A stretch of DNA of 25,046 bases from positions 1 through 25,046 of the forward strand of contig JAJYJR010000018.1 in assembly GCA_021789355.1 (NCBI GenBank), given 5' to 3'. Each line of letters opens with the position of its first letter. Within the stretch, counting starts at the first letter, position 1. The notes beneath the pieces are model-generated. The model ran no database searches. It was not told where the DNA came from and saw nothing but the letters and a program-made list of their open reading frames with translations. Shown here one piece after another: positions 1 through 6,490 of this stretch. Made by a program: the position numbers and the translations under genes. This DNA is from Chloroflexota bacterium. Its GTDB lineage: Bacteria > Chloroflexota > Limnocylindria > Limnocylindrales > CSP1-4.

Positions 1-182
1 ACCCCAACACGGTTCTCCTGACCCCCCAGATCCTCGACAACACGACCGCGCAGGGCCGTGCCGACCTGCAGAAGTGGGTCTCGGTGCCCGGCCTGAACGC
101 GCTGTGGCCACTCAGCCTTTCTATCCCCGGCTGGACAACGTACGATCCGAACACGGTGCCTGCCACCTGCAGCGGCGGCTAA
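1..182 (+). CDS. Sugar ABC transporter substrate-binding protein, C-terminal end (partial)
   Basis: The window opens inside a gene. Reading from base 3, an open frame of 59 codons ends in TAA at 180-182. The residues (TPQILDNTTAQGRADLQKWV, then a segment with PGWTTYDP) resemble the C-terminus of periplasmic-binding-protein-like sugar receptors, where the last lobe often reads 'TPQ-(V/I)-(I/V)-D'. In the family this exported protein captures the sugar outside the membrane and delivers it to the permeases. It lies immediately before an RbsA-like ATPase and two RbsC-like permeases, which supports the call. The 5' part, including any signal peptide and lipobox, is outside the window. The frame is too short for the track supplied, so it was read directly from the bases. 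Confidence 0.75.
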   Translation, partial: PNTVLLTPQILDNTTAQGRADLQKWVSVPGLNALWPLSLSIPGWTTYDPNTVPATCSGG

Positions 183-204
183 CCGGATCCCGGGTCACGA
201 CTCT

Positions 205-234
205 GAGGGATGCCGGCCCAGGCCGGCATCCCTC
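205..234 (+). terminator. Perfect hairpin between receptor gene and ATPase gene
   Basis: Two 14-bp arms, GAGGGATGCCGGCC and its exact reverse complement, are separated by only CA. The hairpin lies 22 bp after the receptor stop codon and 29 bp before the ATPase start. There is no T-run after it, so it may be an mRNA-stabilising 3' hairpin or an attenuator rather than a full intrinsic terminator. Such a device would let the receptor be made in excess over the membrane components, as is common in binding-protein-dependent operons. Confidence 0.6.
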
Positions 235-263
235 GTATCCGCACTGATTCTCGGTTGGGAGCC

Positions 264-1841
264 ATGACGATCGCCACCACCGGCCTCGTGCTCGAGGCGA
301 CCGGAATCTCGAAGACGTACGGCGCCGTGGTGGCGCTGAAGTCCGCCTCGCTGGCCGTGCGCCCGGGCGAGGTGCACGCCCTCATGGGGGCCAACGGCGC
401 AGGCAAGAGCACGCTGGTCAAGATCCTGACGGGGGCCGTCCGGCCCGACGCCGGCAGCATCGCCGTGCGCGGGCGCGAGCGAACCGTTCACTCGCCGGCC
501 GAGGCGCGCCACGGCGGCCTGGTCTCGGTGTACCAAGACCCCGCGATCATCCCCGACCTCGACATCCGCGCGAACCTCCGCCTGACCGAGACACGGCTCG
601 AGCCGTTCCGGCACTGGCTCGCGGAGTTCGGACTCGCGGACCTCGATCTGTCGACCCTGGCGCGGCGCCTGCCGCTTGCCTCGCTCCGGATCATCGACCT
701 CGCCCGGGCGCTCGCGATCGAGCCGGACGTCCTGATGCTCGACGAGATGACAGCCGCACTGCCGGCGAACCTGACCGAGCGCGTGCTCGAGGTGATCGGC
801 GGCATGCGGGGCGGCGACCGCTCCGTCGTGTTCATCTCGCACCGGATGAGCGAGATCGGCTCGGTCTGCGATCGCGCGACCGTCCTGCGCGAAGGCGAGA
901 CCGTCGGCGTGGTCGACGTGACCGCGGGATCCGAGGAGCGGATCGTCGACCTCATGCTCGGCCAGATCGTCGACCAGATCATCCCGCAGGCGGAGCACGC
1001 CGCCGCCCGCGACGAGACGCTCCCGCCCAGGATGTCGGTGCAGGGCCTGAGCCACGGCAGCAGGCTCCACGACGTCTCGTTCGACGTCCATCCCGGGGAG
1101 GTCCTGGGGGTGGTTGCGCTCGAGGGGCAGGGCCAGGACGAGCTCTTCCAGATCCTGTCCGGCGCGAGGCGCCCGAGCAGCGGCCAGATCGTCGTCGATG
1201 GCACGAGCGTCTCGTTCCGGCATCCGGCAGATGCCATCCGGGCCGGACTCGTCTACGTCGCCGCCGACCGCGCCGAGGCGCTCCTCATGCAGCGCTCCGT
1301 GCGGGAGAACATCGCCCTCCCGTTCATCGCGCGCATCGGCCGGTGGGGACTGATCGACCTGCATCGTGAACGCCGCACGGTGGACGACGCCGTCTCGCGC
1401 CTGCAGATCGACGCCCGGGCGGGCAACGAGGTCCGCCGCCTGTCGGGCGGCAACCAGCAGAAGGTGACGATCGCGCGCTGGGTCGCGGGCGGCGTCCACG
1501 CCATGCTCTGCTTCGATCCGACGCGCGGCATCGACATCCGGACGAAGCAGCAGATCTACGTGCTGCTCCGGGAGCTGGCGGAGGCCGGCGCCGCGGTGCT
1601 CCTGTACACGTCGGAACTCAAGGAGGTCCAGCTCGTCTGCGACCGTGCGATCGTGATCTTCGGCGGGCAGGTCGTGGCCGAGGTCGATCGCGCCGACGCG
1701 GATGAAGCGACCCTCCTGCACGCTGCCTACCACCTCCAGTCCGGGGCGGCGCTGCCGGAGGAGCTGGCCGCGACTGCCGTCGAAGCGGCCGGCGGCGTAG
1801 AACGCGCCGACGCGACTCACGAGCCGGAGGTTCCAGCATGA
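264..1841 (+). CDS. Sugar ABC transporter ATP-binding protein (RbsA/MglA-like, two ABC domains)
   Basis: 525-aa cytoplasmic ATPase that would power sugar import through the two permeases that follow. ABC domain 1 has a Walker A (GANGAGKST), a Walker B (LMLDEMTAAL) and an H-loop (FISHRM), but its signature is degenerate (LPLASLRII instead of LSGGQ-like). ABC domain 2 is the reverse: a canonical signature (LSGGNQQKV) but no usable Walker A (ALEGQGQDEL) and an altered Walker B (CFDPTRGID). One composite ATP site, domain 1 Walker motifs plus domain 2 signature, therefore looks intact. I chose ATG 264 (MTIATTGLVLEATGISKTYG) over the in-frame ATG at 210 because 210 lies inside the upstream hairpin and adds residues unlike the family. 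The stop overlaps the next start (ATGA). The substrate cannot be read from the sequence; ribose-, xylose- or polyol-type sugars are typical. Confidence 0.93.
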   Translation: MTIATTGLVLEATGISKTYGAVVALKSASLAVRPGEVHALMGANGAGKSTLVKILTGAVRPDAGSIAVRGRERTVHSPAEARHGGLVSVYQDPAIIPDLDIRANLRLTETRLEPFRHWLAEFGLADLDLSTLARRLPLASLRIIDLARALAIEPDVLMLDEMTAALPANLTERVLEVIGGMRGGDRSVVFISHRMSEIGSVCDRATVLREGETVGVVDVTAGSEERIVDLMLGQIVDQIIPQAEHAAARDETLPPRMSVQGLSHGSRLHDVSFDVHPGEVLGVVALEGQGQDELFQILSGARRPSSGQIVVDGTSVSFRHPADAIRAGLVYVAADRAEALLMQRSVRENIALPFIARIGRWGLIDLHRERRTVDDAVSRLQIDARAGNEVRRLSGGNQQKVTIARWVAGGVHAMLCFDPTRGIDIRTKQQIYVLLRELAEAGAAVLLYTSELKEVQLVCDRAIVIFGGQVVAEVDRADADEATLLHAAYHLQSGAALPEELAATAVEAAGGVERADATHEPEVPA

Positions 1842-2827
1842 CCGCGCTGGCCGTCACGACTCGACGGAGCAATCTCGACCTTGCCGAGTGGGCACGTCGC
1901 GACTCCTGGACGATCGGGCTCATGATCCTGCTCGCCCTCCTGCTCGGCTTCACCAAGCTCATCCAGCCGAACTACGGCGCTTTCGGGATCCAGGGTCTCG
2001 GGATCTCGATCATGCCCCTGGCGTTCGCCGCGGTCGCGCAGGCGATCGTCGTGATCGCCGGCGGAATCGACCTGTCGATCGGGTCGATGATGGCGCTGAC
2101 CAGCGTCGTCGCAGCGACCCAGATGGAGGGCCAGAGCGGCACGTTCGCCGTCGCGGTCGTTGCCGGCGTGCTGCTCCTGGGGATCTCCCTCGGCGCCCTC
2201 AACGGCGCGCTCGTCGTGGCCACGCGCGTCCCGGACATCATCGTCACTCTTGCCACGTCGTTCGTGTGGGCTGGCCTGGCCCTGCTCGTCACGGCCGCTC
2301 CCGGAGGAGCGGCGGCGCCCTGGCTGATGAGCCTGACGACGGGGGCATTCCTGAGCGATTGGCTGCCGAAGGCGGCCGTCGTGCTCGTGGTGATCGTCGT
2401 CGTCATCTGGATCCCCCTTTCCAGGTCACGACTCGGTGTCTCGCTCTACGCCGTGGGCAGCGACCAGCTGGCGGCCTTCCGGAGCGGGGTCGCGATCGGC
2501 CGCACGAAGGTGATCGCGTACGCCATCGCCGGTCTCTTCGGCGGCCTAGCCGGTCTGTCGCTCACCGCGAGCACCGGTATCGGGACGCCCGTTCCCGGGC
2601 CGTACACGCTGCAGAGCGTCGCGGCCGTCGTGCTCGGAGGCGTCAGCCTGGCCGGTGGCCGCGGTGGCGTCTTCGGCCCGATCGTCGCGGTCATCGTCCT
2701 GCAGCTCATCCAGAACGACACGACGTTCCTCGGGATCGACCCCAACTACGCCCTGGTCGTGCAGGGCGTCATCCTCGTCGGCGTGCTGATCCTCGGCAGC
2801 ATTCTCGAGAGCCGGAGGGCAGGCTGA
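1838..2827 (+). CDS. Sugar ABC transporter permease (RbsC-like), first subunit
   Basis: 329-aa polytopic inner-membrane protein of the BPD_transp_2 (RbsC/XylH/LsrC) family. After an N-terminal segment (WARRDSWTIG) come about eight to ten hydrophobic helices. The family landmark GGIDLSIGSMMAL is present near residue 80, and GGVSLAGGRGGVFGP near residue 270 matches the cytoplasmic loop that docks with the ATPase. Its ATG overlaps the TGA of the ATPase gene, and its own TGA overlaps the ATG of the second permease, so the three are translationally coupled. It presumably forms a heterodimer with the next gene product. Confidence 0.93.
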   Translation: MTALAVTTRRSNLDLAEWARRDSWTIGLMILLALLLGFTKLIQPNYGAFGIQGLGISIMPLAFAAVAQAIVVIAGGIDLSIGSMMALTSVVAATQMEGQSGTFAVAVVAGVLLLGISLGALNGALVVATRVPDIIVTLATSFVWAGLALLVTAAPGGAAAPWLMSLTTGAFLSDWLPKAAVVLVVIVVVIWIPLSRSRLGVSLYAVGSDQLAAFRSGVAIGRTKVIAYAIAGLFGGLAGLSLTASTGIGTPVPGPYTLQSVAAVVLGGVSLAGGRGGVFGPIVAVIVLQLIQNDTTFLGIDPNYALVVQGVILVGVLILGSILESRRAG

Positions 2828-3816
2828 TGGCGGTCGTGACGGCAAGCGGTCGCGGACACGCCGCTGCGGCATGGCGCACAACGCTGCGGGACCGGCCCAT
2901 CATCCCGTTGATCGGCCTGCTCGCCCTCCTCGTGCTGGCCATCGAGGCGGCGGATATCGGGATCGTCACGCCGGAATGGGCGGGCGTGATCGTCCGTGCC
3001 TCCATTCCTCTCGCAATCCTCGCCGGGTGCCAGACCCTGACGATGCTGACCGGCGGGATCGACCTTTCGGTCGCCTCGGTGGCGTCGATGGCGGGCTTCG
3101 TGACGGCAACCCTGGTCAACAGCCCGGGAGGCGTCGCGCAGGGAATCGTCGTCGTGCTCGTCGCGGCCGCGTTGGTCGGCCTGGTCAACGGCGTCGGCGT
3201 GGGTGTCTTCAGGGTCCACCCGCTGATCACGACCCTCGGCATGAGCTTCGTCGTGGAAGGCTTCGCGAACGTCTGGCAATTGCAGACGGTCCAGACGGGC
3301 GCCGGAGTCCCGCCGGTGCTCCGCACCATGGGCAGCGGCATCGTCGGCGACGTCGTGCCGTACAGCCTGGTGGTATTCGTCCCGCTCGCGGCGGCGATCA
3401 TGATCGGGCTGCGGCGGACCGGCTACGGGCGGCTGCTCTATGCGATCGGAGACAACCCCACCGCGGCGCGGCTGTCCGGCGTCCGCTCGTGGCAGGTCCT
3501 GACCCTGCTCTACGTGATCTCGGCGCTCATGGCGGCGATCGCCGGCCTGCTGATCGCGGGGCTGACGAACACGGCCAGCGTCACGCTCGTGGACACCTCG
3601 CTCCTGCCGTCCGTGGCGGCCGCGGTCATCGGCGGGACCTCGATCTTCGGCGGCCGGGGCGGCTTCGGCGGCACCATGGTCGGAGCGCTCATCCTCACGG
3701 TCCTCTCGGCGCTGATCACGGTGCTCGGCCTGCCCGAGCCGACCAACCAGGTCCTGTTCGGATCGATCATCGTGGTCGTCGCGGCGGCCTACACGCGAGT
3801 GACGTCCGAGTCATGA
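2827..3816 (+). CDS. Sugar ABC transporter permease (RbsC-like), second subunit
   Basis: 329-aa polytopic membrane protein paralogous to the preceding permease. It carries the same landmarks: TGGIDLSVASVASMAGF near residue 78 and GGTSIFGGRGGFGG near residue 273. The start at 2827 shares its A with the TGA of the upstream gene (TGATG), and the mature family N-terminus (MAVVTASGRG, then a first helix from RPIIPLIGLL) begins there. A much longer frame extends upstream but is the shadow of permease 1. Two different permease genes behind one fused ATPase resemble the LsrC/LsrD (autoinducer-2) arrangement and several polyol/sugar importers; this does not by itself define the substrate. Confidence 0.93.
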   Translation: MAVVTASGRGHAAAAWRTTLRDRPIIPLIGLLALLVLAIEAADIGIVTPEWAGVIVRASIPLAILAGCQTLTMLTGGIDLSVASVASMAGFVTATLVNSPGGVAQGIVVVLVAAALVGLVNGVGVGVFRVHPLITTLGMSFVVEGFANVWQLQTVQTGAGVPPVLRTMGSGIVGDVVPYSLVVFVPLAAAIMIGLRRTGYGRLLYAIGDNPTAARLSGVRSWQVLTLLYVISALMAAIAGLLIAGLTNTASVTLVDTSLLPSVAAAVIGGTSIFGGRGGFGGTMVGALILTVLSALITVLGLPEPTNQVLFGSIIVVVAAAYTRVTSES

Positions 3817-3881
3817 GGGCAGCCGGCCCGGACGTATCGCACGGGCACGGTCCCCGCAGCGCACAGACGATGGGAGAGGGC

Positions 3882-4739
3882 ATGGGGTTCAGGATCCGCG
3901 AGGCGGTGGACGCCGACTGGCAGGAGGCGGGGCGAATCTGCTACGAGGCGTTCGCCACCCTGGCCGATCGCCACGGCTTCCCGCACGACTTCCCGACCGT
4001 GGCCGCCGCGGCCGACCCGATCCGCTGGATGATCAACCATCCCGGCTTCTTCTCGGTCGTCGCTGAGGAGGACGGGCACATCCTCGGCAGCAACTTCATG
4101 GACGAGCGGTCGATCATCTCGGCTATCGGGCCGATCAGCGTCGATCCGGGCGCGCAGAACCACCAGGTCGGCCGACTGCTCCTGCAGGCCGCGCTCGACC
4201 GCGCGCACGCCCGCGGCGCCGCGGGCGTGCGACTGCTCCAGATCGCCTACCACAACCGGTCGCTGAGCCTGTACGCGAAGCTGGGCATGGACGTGCGCGG
4301 CTCGTTCGCCGCCATGCACGGGCGACCCGTCCACATTGCCATGCCGGGATACGCGGTGCGCGCGGCCACCCCCGACGACGAGGAGGCGTGCAACGCACTC
4401 TGTGCGCGCGTCCACGGGCACAGCCGCGCGGCCGAGGTTCACGGCGCGGTCAAGGCCGGAGACGCGACGGTGGTCGAGCACCTGGGCCGGGTCACCGGGT
4501 ACACGACCGGGATCACCTACTTCACGCACTCCGTCGCGGAGACGAACGACGATCTCCGGGCGCTCATCGTGGCCGCTCCGGACTACGGGACCCCGGGGTT
4601 CCTGGTCCCCCTCGCCAACGCCGACCTGTTCCGGTGGTGCCTCGAGCACGGGCTGCGGGTCTTCTTCGTGCTGAACATGATGACGATCGGCCTGTACCAG
4701 GAGCCTCGCGGCGCCTACATGCCGTCCGTGGGCTATTGA
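3882..4739 (+). CDS. GNAT-family N-acetyltransferase with a second, GNAT-like C-terminal half
   Basis: 285 aa if translated from ATG 3882, which follows the purine-rich GGGAGAGGG. Earlier in-frame ATGs exist at 3870 and at 3813, the latter overlapping the permease stop; the family-like sequence (FRIREAVDADW) starts just after 3882. Residues 1-145 form an acetyltransferase domain: ISVDPGAQNHQVGRLLLQA is the beta4/motif A acetyl-CoA loop, and YHNRSLSLYAKLGM the C-terminal motif. Residues 150-285 begin again with a GNAT-like strand (YAVRAATPDDEEACNALC) but lack an obvious acetyl-CoA loop, so this half may be a substrate or dimer domain. The acceptor is unknown. Its position directly behind the transporter suggests co-transcription and perhaps action on the imported compound; this is inference. 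Confidence 0.85.
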   Translation: MGFRIREAVDADWQEAGRICYEAFATLADRHGFPHDFPTVAAAADPIRWMINHPGFFSVVAEEDGHILGSNFMDERSIISAIGPISVDPGAQNHQVGRLLLQAALDRAHARGAAGVRLLQIAYHNRSLSLYAKLGMDVRGSFAAMHGRPVHIAMPGYAVRAATPDDEEACNALCARVHGHSRAAEVHGAVKAGDATVVEHLGRVTGYTTGITYFTHSVAETNDDLRALIVAAPDYGTPGFLVPLANADLFRWCLEHGLRVFFVLNMMTIGLYQEPRGAYMPSVGY

Positions 4740-4810
4740 CCGCGGACACCGGGCGCCCATCGGCGCCGTCACCACCTCCATCCCGTTCGTGTCGGATCAA
4801 GCTCGGCCGT

Positions 4811-4860
4811 CGAACCTTCGACGCTCAAAGCAGAAGTCCAACCTTCGATCGGCAAAGCAG
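4811..4860. repeat. Imperfect direct repeat pair, 27-bp offset (first pair)
   Basis: Bases 4811-4833 and 4838-4860 match at 18 of 23 positions; both contain AACCTTCGA followed by CAAAGCAG. The first copy also includes the small palindrome TCGAA-CC-TTCGA at 4810-4821. Confidence 0.55.
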
Positions 4861-4934
4861 CAAGCCCCGACACAGCTCCAGCGGCCGCCTGAGCCCGTTC
4901 AATCTCTCGTCGCAGTGGACACCCTCTGGTCCAC

Positions 4935-4979
4935 CGCGGCAACCTGTTGAGTCCGATTGCACGCGGTCACCTGTTGAGT
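4935..4979. repeat. Direct repeat pair, 27-bp offset (second pair)
   Basis: Bases 4935-4952 and 4962-4979 match at 16 of 18 positions (CGCGG, two variable bases, then ACCTGTTGAGT). The offset is again 27 bp, the same as in the pair about 120 bp upstream. Function unknown: tandem operator half-sites and an insertion-sequence end are both possible. Confidence 0.55.
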
Positions 4980-5203
4980 TCACGGTTCGGCGGACTGCTC
5001 GCCGACCGCCTCGCCGGGCGCAAGTTCAACGGGTGAGTGGTTCCTGAGAGTGTGAAAGCGAATTCGTTCGCGCGGCGTTCGACCAATCGCTACGTGCCAC
5101 TCGGGGTGGCTTCGCCGGGCTCCGAGGCTCACGGTCCGCCTCGCCGGAGCCACCGGGGGGCGTACGCAGACAGGACGGGGCGCGGACTGATCGACGCGGG
5201 CAC

Positions 5204-5644
5204 CTACGGCATCGGCCACGCCTCGAGCCGGCGGCGCCAGTCGACCTGGGTGGCCGGCGGGAGGTCCAGGATCAGCTCGAAGGTCGGGTCGCCCACTGCC
5301 CCGTGGATCAAGAGCCGCAGTGCGCCGTTGGGCAGCCAACGGGCATCGATGAAGGCGGTCTCGGGCAGGGGCAGGGCCACGAACACCCCGGGACCCCACG
5401 GGTGCTGGTCGGGGAACATGCCCGGGCGCTCCGCCGTGGGGTCCAGGGTCCAGAGCAGGCGCTGCCGCACCTTGGGTGCGAGGTACCCGCCGACGGTGTG
5501 CCATCGTCCGTCGTGGAGCAGGTCGATCTCGACAAAGGCGTCGGCGGTGTCGTAGTCAAGGCGGTGCTGGATGACCAGCGCATCCTCCCCCGGGCAGGGC
5601 AGGCGCAACAGCTCCCTGCGGTCTGGTTCTGCCGCCGTCGCCAT
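5204..5644 (-). CDS. Hypothetical protein, 146 aa
   Basis: I do not recognise the family. The frame starts at ATG 5644 with a good ribosome binding site (GGAGGAAG, about 8 bases upstream) and has the codon pattern of a real high-GC gene. The product is soluble, with no signal peptide or membrane segment. It is rich in alternating hydrophobic and polar stretches (LVIQHRLDYDTADAFVEIDL; GALRLLIHGAVGDPTFELIL) that suggest beta strands, with a Pro/Trp-rich middle (FPDQHPWGPGVFVALPLP). It is followed downstream by the gene-free repeat region. It lies 94 bp downstream of the glycosylase-like gene on the same strand, so the two may be co-transcribed. Confidence 0.65.
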   Translation of the reverse strand: MATAAEPDRRELLRLPCPGEDALVIQHRLDYDTADAFVEIDLLHDGRWHTVGGYLAPKVRQRLLWTLDPTAERPGMFPDQHPWGPGVFVALPLPETAFIDARWLPNGALRLLIHGAVGDPTFELILDLPPATQVDWRRRLEAWPMP

Positions 5645-5738
5645 CGTCGGTCACTTCCTCCAGTGGCATTCGAGCTTGGCCCGCTGTTGAGCGTGCCCCG
5701 CTACGGCGCCGCCGCGGGCCGAGGCGGTCCGGGGCCGA

Positions 5739-6335
5739 TTACGCGCGGATCTCCGCCAGGACGCGATCGCGGTACTCGGTTGGGCTGAACTGCCAAGCGC
5801 TGTAGTGCGTCACTTCGATGATGGATCCTGTGTACCAGGCGGGGTCGACATACTTGCGAGCGAGCCGGGCGGTCAGCCCACCGAAGGCGATCAGCGTCGG
5901 CGGTGGGCCGCCGAGGTCGTCGAGCTGCTCTCGCAGTCGGGGCAGGCTCTGATCGACGAGAGCCGAGCTGATCGACACGTTGCGAGCAACGACCGATGAG
6001 TCGCGGTCCAAGGTCACCAGCAGGTCGGTCATGTAGGCGCCCCAGTACGGAGTGCCGGCGAAAGCGAGCGCGATCCTGTAGTCGTGGCCTCGCCCGCGGT
6101 TCAGTTGGTGGAAGTTGCTCAGCGGTCGCTCGATCTCGAACCCGGACTGGTTGAGGCCGAGCATCACGACATCGTTGCGGAGCATCCCCAGCAGACCAGG
6201 GTTCTTGTCCGGGTCGAGGATGTCGGGGTCGGCGACCCAGGCCCGACTCTTCGGGCGCGGTTGGGCCCACACGGCCCAACTCCCGACCTGTCCGTGCTTG
6301 GCCTTGATCCGCTCGAACGTGTCCTTGTCGATCAT
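5739..6335 (-). CDS. Conserved protein with uracil-DNA-glycosylase-like features, 198 aa
   Basis: Starts at ATG 6335 (MIDKDTFERIKAKHGQVGSW). The segment VVMLGLNQSGFE (about residues 56-67) resembles the GxNPS/GLNPG active-site strand of the MUG/TDG-like branch of the uracil-DNA glycosylase superfamily. GTPYWGAYMTDLL follows, TLIAFGGLTARLARKYV fits a core Rossmann-like strand and helix, and THYSAWQFSPTEYRDRV occupies the place of the C-terminal His-Pro-Ser loop. These are motif resemblances by eye. The family could be a catalytically altered relative, and residues such as NFHQ may be its own signature. If correct it would recognise damaged bases or a nucleotide. The ribosome binding site is weak, and a TATAGA hexamer lies 16 bases before the start, so the mRNA leader could be very short. 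Confidence 0.7.
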   Translation of the reverse strand: MIDKDTFERIKAKHGQVGSWAVWAQPRPKSRAWVADPDILDPDKNPGLLGMLRNDVVMLGLNQSGFEIERPLSNFHQLNRGRGHDYRIALAFAGTPYWGAYMTDLLVTLDRDSSVVARNVSISSALVDQSLPRLREQLDDLGGPPPTLIAFGGLTARLARKYVDPAWYTGSIIEVTHYSAWQFSPTEYRDRVLAEIRA

Positions 6336-6490
6336 CGCCGGCGGAAGTCTATACGTTCGATCAGGAGCGCATTCTCGCCATCGACCGCGGATCTCAGCTC
6401 AGGCGGATGCCTCCGCGGGTCGGTCTCGCCAGTGGCTCGGCGGGGTCGAGGAGGCCCGGTCCTGGCCGTGCGTCAACGCCCCCCGCGTGC

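Larger units (their letters stand above)
4740..5203. other. 464-bp gene-free stretch with short repeats
   Basis: No reading frame here looks like a protein; those present are short or run antisense to the neighbouring gene with shadow-like composition. The stretch lies between convergent genes (acetyltransferase on plus, hypothetical protein on minus), so it should hold 3' ends rather than promoters. It contains two pairs of direct repeats, each pair offset by 27 bp, described separately. The AT-richer motifs and lack of a frame suggest a remnant of a mobile element or a protein-binding region. Confidence 0.5.

Noticed and set aside
195..1820. 541-codon minus-strand frame opposite the ABC ATPase gene
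   Set aside because: Antisense shadow; the plus strand encodes canonical ABC motifs.
4740..5203. CRISPR-like array from the 27-bp-offset repeats
   Set aside because: Only two copies of each repeat, imperfect, with almost no spacer, and no cas genes in the window.
4980..5504. 174-codon minus-strand frame overlapping the hypothetical gene at 5204-5644
   Set aside because: Different frame of the same strand with Arg/Pro/Ala-rich composition and no ribosome binding site; the 146-aa frame has a good one.
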